Positions 45,281 to 58,143 of a DNA stretch of 64,000 bases are shown here, piece after piece. Source of the DNA: Roridomyces roridus (Eukaryota > Basidiomycota > Agaricomycetes > Agaricales > Mycenaceae); assembly GCA_029378245.1 (NCBI GenBank), contig JARKIF010000010.1, positions 868,001 to 932,000 on the forward strand, in the 5' to 3' direction. A model generated the notes under the pieces. The model saw only the letters and a list, made by a program, of their open reading frames with translations. It had not been told where the DNA came from and searched no databases. Both the position numbers and the translations under genes were made by a program. Each line of letters opens with the position of its first letter. The first letter of the stretch is position 1.

Positions 45281-47986
45281 TCACCACTCACTAACATCAC
45301 TAACATCCTCCTCACGCACTTCAGTCATCTGCAAAAGCCACGCACGCTCCCCACGTCTCCCTCCCTTTGTCTGCACGCGCTCAGGTGGCACACTCGCAAT
45401 TGCTTTCCCCTTCCCACCATCCAGCGCCACCTCTCCACGCCGTTTCGCCAGCATAACCCTCCGAGTCCTAACCTCCTTCATTTCCACCTTCGTAGGCAAC
45501 TTTTCCGACTCGGACTGCGAAGGCGACGCATACACAGGCGAACGCAACCCACGAAGACCAATAATCGGAGCAACCGTAACCTTGCGCGGCGGAGTGTTCA
45601 AAACGTCCCGGAACGGTGACGCAGGCGCACTCGTACTCGAATCAGACTCGCTCTCGCATGCGTGTTTCTCTGCATCCCCATCTTCACCGTCAGCGTCCAT
45701 GGAGTGCTCCCGAAAGTGCACGGAACGTGGGACCAGCGCCGGTTGCAACTTAGCGACGGTCGTCGACCCTTCCCCTTCTTCCCCTTCCCCAGCGTCCACA
45801 AGCTCCCGATTCGACGCAGACTTGCGAGACCGCAACGTAAAAGGCGAAAATCGGCTCAGGCTCATCGACTTTGATTTCTCCTTCTCCTTCTCTACCACCA
45901 CCACCATGTCGTTTCCGTTTGCACGACGAGAAGGAACGGTCTGAGGTGAGGACGGCGCCCGCATAGGAGGAAGATCCGCCGAGGTCAAGATAGCATTGCA
46001 GAGCCCACGCATTGAGTCGCGCATCGAGAACCGCCGAGAGCCGTTCTCCGCTTGGGGTACATCCGCACCTTCCACCAGGCTGGTCTGAGATGCACGAGCA
46101 GAGGGCAAAAGCTGCTCCGCCGAGCTGCCGCCGTTGAAGATGTCGCGGATCCACATCCCGGCCTTGGACCCAGGAGACTGCGGAACGCGGGGACTGCTCT
46201 GCTCTTGAACCAAAGTCGACAACCCAACACCCTCGTTGTCCAAGACCTCGGACTCAGATTCGAGACTGGCTTGCTGGCTCTGGCCTTGAACCCAAGTCGA
46301 CAGTCCAACACCGTCGTTCGAGAAAGGGGACGGTTCCAAGGCAAGCGCTACGACCTCGGACTCGGATTCGGGACTTGCTTCCTTGCTCTTCGAGTCGGGC
46401 GTTCCACCCAACGCGAGAGCCTCGATCAAGTCCAATTCCGGCTCAACGCCCTCCACGTCCAACTCCACAACGGGCTCGTCATCGACAAGAGCTTCATCCA
46501 CGATAGGGTTGCGAGGCACGACACGGGCACGAACGACGCTAATGGCGAGGATAGCAGACAAACCAAGCAGACCCGTAACTACGTGAAATAATCCATTAGC
46601 ATAATAAAACTGAGAAAATCGAGCAAGTCACTTACGAACGAGGCCGCTGTTGATAGGCCGGGGAACCAAGGAACAAGCCGCAACGAAACTCGCAAGAGCG
46701 CAAATCCACACAGCCGCATTCTTCGAAACCTACGCAAGTAGCATTAGTTTCAAGTACCAGAAAACAAAGAGCATAACACTCACCCGGGCAAAGATTGGAT
46801 GCAGCAGCGGTCCGACGGTATCCGCAAAGCACTCGATCATACAGTCCACCGCTTCGAGGAAATGGAATGCCTGGTCATCGTTATCGTACGCCGTTCCCTC
46901 CGAGTAGCCAATCCAATCGTGTATGAAGCAAATCGCTGGAGCTGCAGATGCGTTCCAAAGACCTAGAAAGTCTCAGTAAAGAGTACATTCGAGGGCTGAA
47001 GAATGAATGATTTACTATGAAGGCGGCGTTTGATCTCTTCGTTGATGAGAGCACGATACTTGACAACGCCAAAGACAGCAGATGAGGCGAGGAGAGCCAT
47101 ACCTAAATAGCCTGTAAGTGATGGCAAACCATCCAGCGGGCACCACGTACACAGAAGGCGGCCTGCTGGGGTGAAGAAGGCACTCGTGACAATACACCCA
47201 AGAACGAGACCCACTAGGAAGTGTGCTGAGATGCCAACCTGAGGAGGGTTGAGCGACTGGTTAATCTGTCAAAGCGTAGATCGCTCACTGAGTTTGCGAC
47301 TTGAAGGCCCTCGTTGATAGTTTCATACACGGGCAGCCATTCTCGTGCCACGAAATCGAAAAGACCCGGATCTGAAAGACGCGTCAACGAAATGGAAACA
47401 AGTAAATAAGTAGAATGGCACATACACGAAATTTCACGCGTCTCGTCCTGCTCGTCCAGATCCAATCTCTCGAGCGCACCCACAGGACTTTCGAGGTAGA
47501 TCTTGAAATCGCTTCCCACCGCATCGTCGATATAAAGTTGTCCGTGCTCGCCGTCATGTATACGGGACAACGACGACGACGAAGGCGACGTGCAACGGTC
47601 GCAGACGACTACAACAGCGAGGTCGATAGACCAGGCGAGGAGACGTATACCTACAAGGCCTGGCGTATTAGCATCGTGTAATCAAGAGCGTTGCTGGATT
47701 GTGCGTACGCAGGAAACTACCCGGAATCGGCGTCGAGATCGCAGAACATTCGGCAGCGATGCTCGCCAAGACGGAAAACCATGTAAAAGCCTGTGTCGAG
47801 ACCTAAGACGCGGCGAGGTGAGTGAGTTTCTGCTGTTGCTGAAGGCAAGTAAAGGCAGGTAACACTGACCGGTACGCGAGCGAGGACAGAGGTAAGCTTC
47901 GCGTTGGCGAGATATTTCGTGGCGCGTTTGGGGAGAATGGTGAATAGGGCGATGAGGAACGCGACTATGGAGCCCAGGAGGACCAT
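45281..47986 (-). CDS. Multipass membrane protein with long disordered tail, unknown function
   Basis: Many exons chain in phase from ATG 47986: MVLLGSIVAFLIALFTILPK, VSTQAFTWFSVLASIAAECS, GLVGIRLLAWSIDLAVVVV, SRIHDGEHGQLYIDDAVGS, FDFVAREWLPVYETINEGLQ, VGISAHFLVGLVLGCIVTSA, SLTGYLGMALLASSAVFGVV, a soluble part (AYDNDDQAFHFLEAVDCMIE), VWICALASFVAACSLV and LLGLSAILAISVVRA. This gives about six to seven membrane segments. The last exon encodes some 420 residues of Ser/Glu-rich sequence, including two copies of ESESEV....GVGLSTxVQ. I recognise no family. The ATG context (ACCATGGTCCTCCTGG) resembles that of the RING A gene. Confidence 0.65.
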
Positions 47987-48273
47987 GGTGGTTCGAGGAG
48001 GAGTTGCGGGACCTTTTGATCACGGCTAGCCTGAGACTGGGTTGTCGCGATCGAGAGAGTGTGAGTGTTGCCCTTGCAGCCATTTTTGCGGGCTTGCTGC
48101 TTCGTTGGTCGGTCGGTCAAAGCCCGACATCGCGGTGCCAGAAAGAGACGCGAGTCGTGCGTAAAAGGAAGGTCAGTCCCACGGGCACATAATTTCGCAA
48201 AATTTCTAAACTACAAGCAGGTCGTAGTATACAGAGTGGGTACCATAGCAGAAGTCTAAGCCGCGCAAGTTGT

Positions 48274-49245
48274 TCACCTGCTCCCATGCAAAGACTCGGA
48301 CGCAGCTCGTCGTTTCGGCACATAATTAGGATTCCGAGTTCGTGTCACGGTTTCGGTTGCCTCTCGTGAAGCAGCAGCGATGGAGGGACGCGAATGCACC
48401 TGCTCCGAGGCGACACGGCGGGAGTTGCGCTGCGGCTTGGTAGCCGACGTGGAAGCTGAGCGAGAGGGTAATTTCGTGCGAATCGTCAACGAAGGCTTTG
48501 AGGCTGGCATTGATGATGTGCCGACTGCAGCTACGGCATGAGCAACCTTTCCAGTTGGGCGGACGCCCCGGGATGGGGTGGGGGTTGGCTGGACGTGCTC
48601 TGAGGCGGTGCGACGAGAGCGGCCTTGCGTCCGCGGGTTGTTGGGTACAGCAGACAAGGAAGCCGAGCGTTTCCTCGAGGGAATCTTTGCCTTCTGGCGA
48701 ATGGGCAGAGTCGCAAGTCTCGGAGACTTTGGTGGAGGTGACGGAGGGCAACTCGAAGGCCGCGACACGATAATCGGTTCTTCGTCGTCGATCTGTCCAC
48801 GTCGCCAGGGCATACGACTCCGAGCCGTAGTCAAAGACCGTCTCAAGCTCTTGAGTGCATCGGTAATATTCCCATCGCCCAAGGTCGCCCGCCGCCTACT
48901 CTTCTGTGGACGTTCTTCTTCCTCCTCCTTTGGCGCTACAAGGACAGCATTAATACCACGAGGAAAGCACGCGCTAAACGAACGTACCACTCTTGGGAGC
49001 CGCCACACGATTCGACCGCGCCCTGGGTGCATTCACAGGATACACTGGACCATACCTGCACCCCGGAGAGCCGACGTAGGTTCCCTCCGAGTCCTTGAAG
49101 ATATACCGCCCAGTGTCTGCATCGTATCCAGTCCTTACCATTCCCTCAGGAAGGCGATATGAGTCCTGGAAGACGACATGTAGTTGGTTGTGACCTGAAT
49201 GCTTGAAAACTCGCATACCTCATCGTACTGTGTCCATCGGCCCAT
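48274..49245 (-). CDS. Disordered protein with conserved MGRWTQYDE N-terminal module, copy 2
   Basis: Exon 1 (49245-49219) encodes MGRWTQYDE; the next exon reads DSYRLPEGMVRTGYDADTGR, then YVGSPGCRYGPVYPV; the last begins near 48998 and runs to 48274. The N-terminal 60 residues are clearly homologous to the next gene at 49463-50512. The rest is Ser/Arg/Pro-rich with several RRxASEhVh repeats. In some agaricomycetes this start precedes a LysM domain, but none is visible here. Function unknown. Confidence 0.6.
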
Positions 49246-49462
49246 GCTGAAAGAGAAAGAGTCGTGTGCATCGCAGCTTGACGTCCTGGGCGTCTATTGC
49301 GCGGGTCGGGCCGGGGACACCGAAATGACGGGCGTAAGAACTTGAAGCAGGTCGTTTTGGCGCGTAAAAGGGGCAATTCCCACGCTACGCTGGAGTGCAT
49401 TGCAAGATAGTACATACAAAATACAGAACCATCCAGTGCCACCGTCCGTTAGAAAAGATCCC

Positions 49463-50512
49463 TCAACTCCCGGGTACACCGGCCGACGTCCGCGGTAAAG
49501 CAGACCCCTGGTCAGAAGCAGACCGTCGAACGTTCTGCGATCGTGTCGCGGTTCCGGTTGCCACTGGAGAAGCAGTATACTTCTCGATATTACTTTCCTC
49601 GACGCGGGGAACGCGCGATGAAGTACGCTCCAGTGATCCACTACCACTGTGCTCCGATGCAGCACCACGGGGCTTCGGAGCATGGTCGTGGTCAACTGAC
49701 GAGGACACGGGCTTCGTGGGCGAGCTAGATTTCGTCGTCGAATCCGCATCGACAGACTTTGAGACAGGGGAAGCTGCGGTTGCCATTGGTGAAGTAACAT
49801 GCTTCTCGATAGGGAGGAACCTCCCAGAAGTTGTCGTTGGGTGAATGTGCTCCGAGGCAGCGCGGCGAGAGTCCCCTGGGGACCGCGGGGTATGGGCAGA
49901 TGATGATGTGGATGCTGAGCGTCGAGATGGCAGCTTCGTTGTCGAATCTGCCGGCGGCGTCAAGGGCCGCGAGTCCGAGATGAAGGATGACTCCGATGTC
50001 CGGAAGGAAGAATCAGAATCGTCCAATCCTGCACTAGAAGGACGCGATGCCAGGACGGATTCCTCCTCCTCCGATTCGCTACTAGCAATGGGACTCTGCT
50101 CACGCCGCCAACGAGTCCGGGCAGTGGTCAACGAGCGCTTCAAGCTCTGGAACGGATTCTGCATATAGGCGAAGGTCGCGCGCCGTTTAGTGCTCTTCGA
50201 GCGATCTTCCGGAGCTGAATGATACGAGTGAGCCACGGACAATCCAGACGCCCAAATATACTTGCCATTGGTAGCCTCTGGAGCACCCACAGCGTAGACA
50301 GTGCCGAACTCCTCCCCTGGCGCTCCAACGTACGTCGTACCACTTCGGCGGTCACTGAAGTAGTACTGCCCAGTATCCGCGTCGTAGCCAGTTCTCACCA
50401 TCCCCTCCGGAAGACGATATTCATCCTAAGTAGTAATGACTTAGTCTCATACCGCTCGAGAGTCGAGAACGCGCTGCATCCATACCTCGTCGTATTGCGT
50501 CCATCGGCCCAT
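49463..50512 (-). CDS. Disordered protein with conserved MGRWTQYDE N-terminal module, copy 1
   Basis: Exon 1 (50512-50486) encodes MGRWTQYDE, and exon 2 from 50425 gives DEYRLPEGMVRTGYDADTGQ, then TTYVGAPGEEFGTVYAVGAP. The remainder (about 270 residues) is disordered, with NPFQSLKRSLTTARTRWRRE (copy 2 has DALKSLRRSLTTARSR) and repeats of RRAASEHIHP type. Head-to-tail with copy 2, 217 nt apart, so a tandem duplication. A LysM or membrane segment was looked for and not seen. Confidence 0.6.
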
Positions 50513-53341
50513 GCTAGTAGGGAACGGGAAAGGGAAGGAGAAAGAGAAGTAAAGATGGGACCAGGGATGGGGTCCGCCCACTTATAAAGCTTGAAGCTTG
50601 AGCTTGAGACCCATTTCTAGTCGTGTGCATGATCCAAGCATGATGATGGTTTCTTCCAAACCAGTGAATCTGATCAACCAGTGATTGCATCAAGACTTCT
50701 TTGGTGAGTGCCGCGATGAAAGCGATAATACGGTTGAATTGGGTTCTAAGTATCCGCCACAGATGAGTTGGGTCCCATCCCGCAACAAGATTTACGATAC
50801 CCGCCACCACTGCGCCTCATGCAGTGACTCCCAGATTCTGCTCACGCACCTTGCGAAAAAAACAACTTGATGCTTGACTCTGAAGGGCTTCTTAGATTGA
50901 TTACCTGTGCTTTACCCCACAACGACGAGAAAAATGGACGATTCTGTGTGATGTGATTGGGAGGGCCAAAAATCCATCTTTCGTTCTTCCATCCACAAGA
51001 CAATTCGAAGCGGTTATTGAAGAATAGAGAGGTGAGTGTACTGCGATTTACGTCCAGAAGCATACATGAATTTCAACTGCGTCCAGGCCAGAATGACTGT
51101 CTTCACCTGGGAGAAAGCCCTACGTCAATTTGAAATGCACCGCTGTCCGAGTCGATGAACACGTACGTTCCAAGAATCCGCCCGGAACCCAAGCTCGTCG
51201 TTGAAGGTACATAGTGTATCCACCTTGTTCAATCCTACCCTCTACCGACTGCAACCACCGATGCAAGGCCAAATTATTCGAGGCGAATGACCGCGGAACT
51301 CCAAGGAATTACTAGGGCAATTCTCACCGTTGCTGTTACTATTATTGCCAGTCTGAGCGTCAATTTGTTGTGAAGGAGGTGTGTGTGTGCTCCAGCTTCA
51401 ATACTCAGAACCACAGATGAGTTCAAGTCCAGCCGGGGCCAGAACCACTGTCTTCTCCAGCGAACGATCCAGGGCCAAACTATCTGAGGCGAATGACCGG
51501 GGAACTCCAAGGAATTACTAGGCAAGTCTGATCTTTCCGTATTTCGCAAGCGGAGTCCAAACCTTTTCCTTCTCCGTCGTTTCACCAGTTACCAGTTACC
51601 AGTTACCAAGTAAACTCCGTGGGTCATAAATTGCCGACAGTCCAATCGCAATACATATTGATGCCGCACTATATTGCTATCACATTCACTTTCCAGCGGG
51701 CCAGTCCGCCTCTCCTACTGCACATCTTTTCGCTCAACGAGCCAAAGAATTCAAAAGGAAAATAAATGAGCCCGTCCGTCTCCGGGTTGATTGAATATAC
51801 TGTATGTCTCTACATCGCGATGGATATTGATGTTCACTCATGCGGCCTTTCCAGCGAGCCGGCCCGCGTCTTCTACGCATCCAGCCAATTCAACGAGCCA
51901 ACGAATATGAAATATGAGCCGTCCGTCTCCGCAGTTCGTGAATCATACATCTTTACATCCAACTCGGACTCCGAAGCACGCCGAAAGCGCGATCCATGGA
52001 GTTGAACAATTCAAAGATTTTTGTTATCACTCGCCGCCGCTAACAGCAGTCGGCATTCAAATGCACATTCCTGCAGGTTTCAAGGGCTCGCTCTGGGCCG
52101 CGCAAAGCATGCGGATACGTGGATACCACCGTTGGTTGAATACTGTTGTGAGTAAAGTGTGTATGCTGTCGGCTAATCTCAACGCACATTCGTTAAGGTT
52201 CCTGACAATGACAATGACCATGGATCCGTCTCGTTGCATGGGACTATCAGGCAATCCTTCGTACGCAGATCCGATGACTCCTGAAGATCAGCGGATTAGG
52301 AAGATCATGTGGGCGTATTTCTCGATGCTCCTCCCGAGTTGTCAAAACCCCATGCGTGTGGTTGTATCTCGCAGAAACGCATGGTTCTGCGCCAGTTCTG
52401 CGAGTCAACTTCCCACGTTCCAGAGGCAGGATACTACTTGCTTTGGGTTTTGGACTTCCCACCCAGCTTACGCTAACTTACGTGGTTGTATCCATGGATT
52501 CCGTCGACGACCGGCGGACCGTCTCAAGATTTCAATACTACTGGGCGCTCGATCCAGGGCTGGCGTCAAGCGATTCGGCGGTACCAAGACAGAAGTCCGA
52601 CGAGCTGAACCATAGCAAGCACTTTGAAGGCTGCACGAGGGTGAGGAGTCAGAGGACGATTGAGAACTTGGAAACGTTCCGTAGCTGCTATTATTAGACT
52701 TTGGAGCCCCGGAGTCTTGGCGTTTTTGCTTCCGTCCGTCCTTTCGATCGGATCATCTAAAGGTAAATCTCTGATGTGATGGCATGCCGAATCTTCACAG
52801 GGATCGGTTCAATTTCCTGTAATTCCCTAGCCTTGTGAGGGTTCTTTCCGTCGGTTTAAACCTTCACTAAAACTCCACCTTTCCGCAATACAGCTTTGAC
52901 TTTTCCGTTGAACTTTCACACCAATATGTCGGCAAGGAAAGCAAGATCATGGGGTAGCAATGTGCTGGTAGGTCACGATGGCATTTCAGAGGATCCCTGC
53001 CGAGTTCGCCGCCACGCCCACATGGCGTGCACTGCCGCGGATCCGCGATACTTGTTCTATTTCCAACAGGGTCGGGCGCTTTTCCCCTTTATTCCTCCTC
53101 GAGCCGCAGCCTGACGGAATTATTATTGGTATCACCACGCATGGTAGCGTTTCGAGGTGGTTGCGAATCACAGATCCTCAGCAATGCAACATTCGCACTT
53201 GTTACTTGTTTGGGTACGTCATGCAGTATACCAGAAATCTATAAAACCTGCCCGGTTCTCAGCATAGGTCTTCAGCACCTCTCCTCTCTCCTTCCAGTGC
53301 AAACAGTTCTGCTTTCAGCTCAACCAACTCCTTTACCAGTC
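50513..53341. other. Intergenic, decayed direct repeats
   Basis: About 2.8 kb. GGCGAATGACCG followed by GGAACTCCAAGGAATTACTA occurs at 51281 and 51486; GGCCAGAA.GACTGTCTTC at 51087 and 51437; a ~160-bp stretch with CCAGCGGGCCAGTCCGCCTC (51693) recurs diverged at 51852. CAGTTAC repeats three times at 51585-51610. A 233-codon + frame (51914-52615) has no recognisable content. Confidence 0.5.
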
Positions 53342-54346
53342 ATGAAGTCCTTTGTTTCCGCTTCTTTGCTCATGGCCTCCACCGCCGCTGCTCGTACCAT
53401 CACGGTCCGTTTTTCTTCCTCTCCCCCTCGAGCCCTGTAGCTTACCATTCCTAGGTCTACAATGCTTGTCCTTTTACTATGTCACGTGCTCATTTCCCTG
53501 CACACGAACCCTGTAACTAACCCTACCACAGGTGGCCCGCGCTCTTCACCTCCGCCGGTGGACAGCCTTCGCAGCCTACCGGCTGGGAGGCTCCTTCGTT
53601 CACCAAGGTCACCTTCGACGTCTCCAGCGATTGGGTGAGTAGAATATGCGCTCTTTTGCTTTGCGAGTTCCCTGACGTCTTTCAACAGAACGGTCGTATT
53701 TGGGGTCGCCGCGACTGCGACTTCTCCAGCAACCCCGGCCCCAACTCTTGCATTGACGGAGGCTGCAACGGTGGTCTTGTGCGCAGTTCCATTACTTCAA
53801 CGAATTAGATACTCAAGAATCCCCTAGCTTTGCGACGTGAACACCGGCACTGGTGTCCCGCCCGCCACTCTCGCCGAGTTCAACCTCGACGGCGATGGCA
53901 CCAGCGACTTCTACGATGTCTCTCTCGTTGACGGCTACAACTTGCCGATGAGAATCGACAACAACGTCGGATGCCCTGTCGGTGCTTGCGCTGTTGACCT
54001 CGGCCCCATCTGTATGTATTTTCAACTTCAGCCTTGGTAACAAAAACTCAACCCATCCCCAGGCCCCTCCGAGCTCAAAGGCCCCTTCGACTCCACCGGC
54101 TTCCCCGTCGGCTGCAAGTCTGCCTGCCTCGTCGACGCTCTCAACGGCAACGCAGCCAACTCCCCCAACTGCTGCTCCGGTATCCACGACACCCCCGCCA
54201 CCTGCCCCTCATCCGGTGTCTCCGAGTACAACTTCTTCAAGAGCAACTGCCCCACGGCCTATGCCTACGCTTACGACGATGCTACTTCGTTGTTCCTTTG
54301 CCAGGCTACCAAGAACGCCGAGTACACCGTCACTTTCTGCCCTTAA
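53342..54346 (+). CDS. Thaumatin-like protein 1, secreted
   Basis: Starts [20 protein letters not shown], a signal peptide, followed by the thaumatin fold: [140 protein letters not shown]. Sixteen Cys are counted, enough for the eight disulfides of the family. Six or seven exons, all GT-AG. Fungal members are extracellular; some act on beta-1,3-glucan of the cell wall. TATAAAA at 53240. Confidence 0.9.
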
Positions 54347-54486
54347 ATTGGGAAAGTGGGTTGGGACTCCGGGATGGTTGAAATCTTTTTAAAAATTATT
54401 GTTTTGTTTTGTCGGATGGATTTTCGTCTTTATAATATTGCCATTATTTTCTTGCGGTCTCGGATGTGAGCGAATGTTCTTGGTTG

Positions 54487-55175
54487 AAATGTTCAACTTT
54501 GATTTGATCCGCATTGCCACTGCCATTGATTGCCGATACCATCCGAGCCATCCGATTTCCCCGCTTTATAGGAAGAAAACCAAGCGCCATGTATATCGGC
54601 CGATAGATACAACGGTATGGTCCTTGGGCCATGCTGTGATTAACCCCATCCAGTAATTGAAGTTGAACGTTGGACATCTCAACCATGATTTGAACCATTG
54701 ATCGCCGATATGATCTCTCGTCCGAGTCGCTTTTTCTGGAAGGGAAAGCCAAATGCACTGTGACAGTATGGTGCGGTCAGAAAGTACCCCGCATCGCGTA
54801 CAGCCGGACAGTGGAGTCTCAGTGGACCTGGTGGTATAGTCAGTGAACATTTTGATACTTTACGATACTTAGGTCTCAGCGCTGGCTATTGCAAGTAGGC
54901 TATCCCCTTTCCCCTTTTAAGTTCAACCTACTCTATACAACTACTTGTTTCATCAGTCTGGTCCCGAGACTACAACGTACCTACATGTCGTGATGGTTGA
55001 AACAGGTGGCGACGTAGTTGTCTGTAACGTACATTATGGCCGTGTATGTGTAATAGATCACCTCCTCTTGTGATTCCCACCGTTGAACATCTTCAACCTT
55101 GATTTGAACCACACTGCCGTTGATTGCCGAACTGATCTCCGATTTCAACAAGAAAACCAAATGCAAATGCAATAT
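54487..55175. repeat. Three copies of a ~100-bp dispersed sequence
   Basis: Between thaumatin genes 1 and 2, the words TTGAACATCTTCAACC, TTGATTTGAACCA, TTGATTGCCGA and AAACCAAATGCA recur (diverged) at about 54490-54595, 54660-54760 and 55083-55170. Non-coding. Confidence 0.55.
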
Positions 55176-55241
55176 AATAAATACAACCACCCCATTATCA
55201 ATAATTTGAACGAAGAGCCGCTACTCTGCTTCCACTTTCGT

Positions 55242-56298
55242 TTACTCCGGAGGGGGACAGAAAGTGATCGTATACGCCGCATTCTTCGACGCAGTGCACT
55301 CGAACAGCGCAGTCGCATCGTCGTACGCGTAAGCGTACGAGGTCGGGCAGTTGTTCTCTGTTGATCATTCAACGCCGAGCAGTCAGTGGAGATCGAAAGA
55401 CGCACTGAAATACGAGTAATCTTGGACGCCGGAAGACGGGCAGGTAGCGGGAGTATCAAATGAGCCGGAGCAGCAGTTGGGGGAGTTGGCTGCGTTGCCG
55501 GCGAGAGCGTCGACAAGGCAGGCGGACTTGCAGCCGACGGGGAAGCCGGTCGAGTCGAAGGGGCCGATCAAGTTGGAGGGGCCTGGATTATCGTCAGTGG
55601 AGAAAGAGAGAGCTTGTGAACCACGTACAGTCCGGACCGAGGTCAACGGGGCACGAGGGGACACCGCAGCCTACGTTGTTATCGATTCTCATGGGGAGGT
55701 TGTACCCATCCACGAGCGAGACATCGTAGAAGTCGTTGACACCATCGCCGTCCAAGTTAAACTCGGCCAGCGTAGCCGGGGGTACACCCTTATGTAAATG
55801 AATGGCGTTAGTATCTAGATAAATGCAGTATTTGAATACGCACCGTTCCAGTCGCGGGGTCACACAGCTGGCGAACCTATGAATATAATTCTGGTTGAGA
55901 CACGTGGTTGACGCACCAATCCACCGTTGCACCCGCCGTCGAGGCACGAGTTGGGGCCCGGGTTGACAGAGAAGTCACAGTCGCGGCGACCCCAAATACG
56001 GCCGTTCTACGAAGATGAATGAGTCCTAAGACTTCTATTGCAGGATTAACACCCACCCAGTCGCTCGAGACGTCAAAAGTCACCGCGGTGAACGCGGCTG
56101 CTTCCCATCCAGTCGCCTGAGCGGGTTGGCCACCGGCAGAGGTGAAGAGCGCGGGCCAAATCTGTTGTCAATGTCAGTACGCGGCGTGTCTCGGAAAAAA
56201 AGACCACTGGCGCTAAACGGGCATCCGTTGTAGACGGTCAGAGTGCGAGCCGTGACGGTCGAAACCATAGCAAGAGAAACCGCAGCGAGGAACTTCAT
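55242..56298 (-). CDS. Thaumatin-like protein 2, secreted
   Basis: Starts MKFLAAVSLAMVSTVTARTL (signal peptide). The chain is close to copies 1 and 3: [127 protein letters not shown] at the end. The first intron has no GT donor in the phase needed; a GC donor (TTTAGC then GCCAGT) would give CPFSIWPALF. This is either a GC-AG intron or a small defect. Copy 1 has an extra intron just before VYN that is absent here. TATAAAAG lies about 40 nt upstream. Confidence 0.85.
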
Positions 56299-56599
56299 GT
56301 TGAGTGATGCGCTGCATTACCAGAAATTGAACCGCGCTTTTATACGTCGCGGTACCAATGACGCGCAATATTTCCCTATTTTTGACGGTCCAAAAATACC
56401 TACTTTCTAGCCCTCGTGCCCCATGGGCATGCGTAGGAACTTGATATCTTGTTGTTGAGCCCAACCAATGGGAATTAGAATAAAAATACAAACACGGACA
56501 AGTCTGGAGAATCGAAGACGGAGACGGAGATGCAAAGGTTTTCCAATCATCCATGTGGACCCGAAGAGCCGCCGAGAGCGTTTCTAGCAAGCAGATTGT

Positions 56600-56830
56600 T
56601 CAAATCACTATTTCCGAAGCTAAGGTAGCGCAGAAAGGAACTTTGTTCCGCACATAGGCCCGCCCAGTCCGGTCCCGGCAGAGGACCTTTCTTAATTTGG
56701 AAGCATTTGAAAGTCCGAGGTGAGAAAAGCAAGAGCACCCGAGAGTACGAGAGATGAAGCGAGAGGTACTAGGTAGCGCAGAAAGGAACTCTGGGCCGCC
56801 CGCGGCGCAGTCCGGTGCCGGCAAATGACC
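56600..56830. repeat. Direct repeat of ~65 bp
   Basis: GGTAGCGCAGAAAGGAACT followed by GCCCAGTCCGGTCCCGGCA (56625-56690) recurs as GGTAGCGCAGAAAGGAACT and GCGCAGTCCGGTGCCGGCA (56772-56823). Non-coding stretch between thaumatin genes 2 and 3. Confidence 0.65.
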
Positions 56831-57023
56831 ATTCTTCATTCCAGCGGCAAAGAGCAAGAACAGTCATGAAACCCGAGAGCACAAGATGTATCAATCGAGA
56901 TGAAGGTAAGAGGCAAGAGTCCGTCCATCACTGATCCAATCAATGTTGAAAGTTGAACCCAATAAATTCGCATCCCAACAATATAGAAAATTGTACACAA
57001 CAAGCTCCAAAACCGCGAGCAGC

Positions 57024-58143
57024 TCAAGGCGCGGGGCAGAAGGAGATGGTGTAGGTGGCCTGACGCGCGCTGGGGCATTCCCAGAGCGCGGTACCGCTGG
57101 ATTCGTCGAACGCATACGCGTATGCGTTGGGACAGTTGCTCTCTGGAGAAAAACGAGTAATCAGTCTTCACACAGCACAGAAAATGAGTTGACCCGCACT
57201 GAAGTAGGAATACCCAAAGACACCCGAGTTGGGGCACGTCGCAGGGGTATTGTGTGAACCGGAGCAGCAGTTGGCCGAGTTTCCGGCGTTGCCGTTCAAA
57301 GCGTCGACAAGACACGCAGATTTGCAGCCCACGGGGAAGCCCGTGGAGTCGAAGGGGCCTTTCAGCTGCGAGGGGCCTGCGCGAAATGATTAAACATCTC
57401 CGTGTACGAATGGGAATGTAACGCACAGTTGGGGCCGAGGTCGACGGGGCAGGAAGCAATCCCACAGCCGACATTGTTGTCGATTCTCATCGGGAGGTTG
57501 TACCCGTCGACCAGGGAGACGTCGTAAAAGTCGTTGACACCGTCGCCGTTAAGGTTGAACTCGGCGAGAGTGGCGGGTGGGACACCCGTTCCGGTGTTGA
57601 CGTCGCAAAGCTACAATCACTTCAGGTAGGGAAATCGAGATCTGTTGAGGAAATAGTTTTTTCGCACCAAACCGCCGTTGCAGCCACCGTCGAGGCAAGA
57701 GTTGGGGCCTGGGTTGCTGGAGAAGTTGCAGTTACGACGACCCCAGATACGCCCGTTCTATGGAGGAAATTAATTTCTTTCTAACGAGAAATTTCAACAA
57801 TTTACCCAGTTGCTCGGGACGTCAAAGGTGACGGATGTGAACGGCGCTGCTTGCCATCCAGTAGCCTGCGAGGGGCGGCCTCCAGCAGAGGTGAACAGCT
57901 GGGAGGGCGTTTAGTATCATCCGAGATGTGTCGCCGATAACATACCGCCGGCCTGTGCAAATCGTGGGCAGCAGCCCAAGAGAAAAAAGTCGAGATACTG
58001 ACCACACTGTTACCAACGTTAGCAACGACCCAAGAAAGAAGTTGAATATACTCGCTGACAAAAGGACAGCCATTGAAAACGGTCAAAGTACGAGCTGAAG
58101 CGGCCGAAGCCATAGCCAGAGAGACTGCGATGAAAGATTTCAT
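57024..58143 (-). CDS. Thaumatin-like protein 3, secreted
   Basis: Starts MKSFIAVSLAMASAASARTL (signal peptide), then [105 protein letters not shown] and a C-terminal TYTISFCPAP. The region between CPF and LFT is about 157 nt, where the other copies have a ~60-nt intron plus IWPA; I could not find an in-phase small exon for IWPA. The protein may lack those residues, or use an unusual splice. TATA-like TATAAAAG about 45 nt upstream. Same strand as copy 2, tail to tail with copy 1. Confidence 0.8.

Noticed and set aside
51914..52615. 233-codon + strand frame
   Set aside because: No recognisable motif, no supporting splice pattern, and it lies in a stretch of decayed direct repeats.
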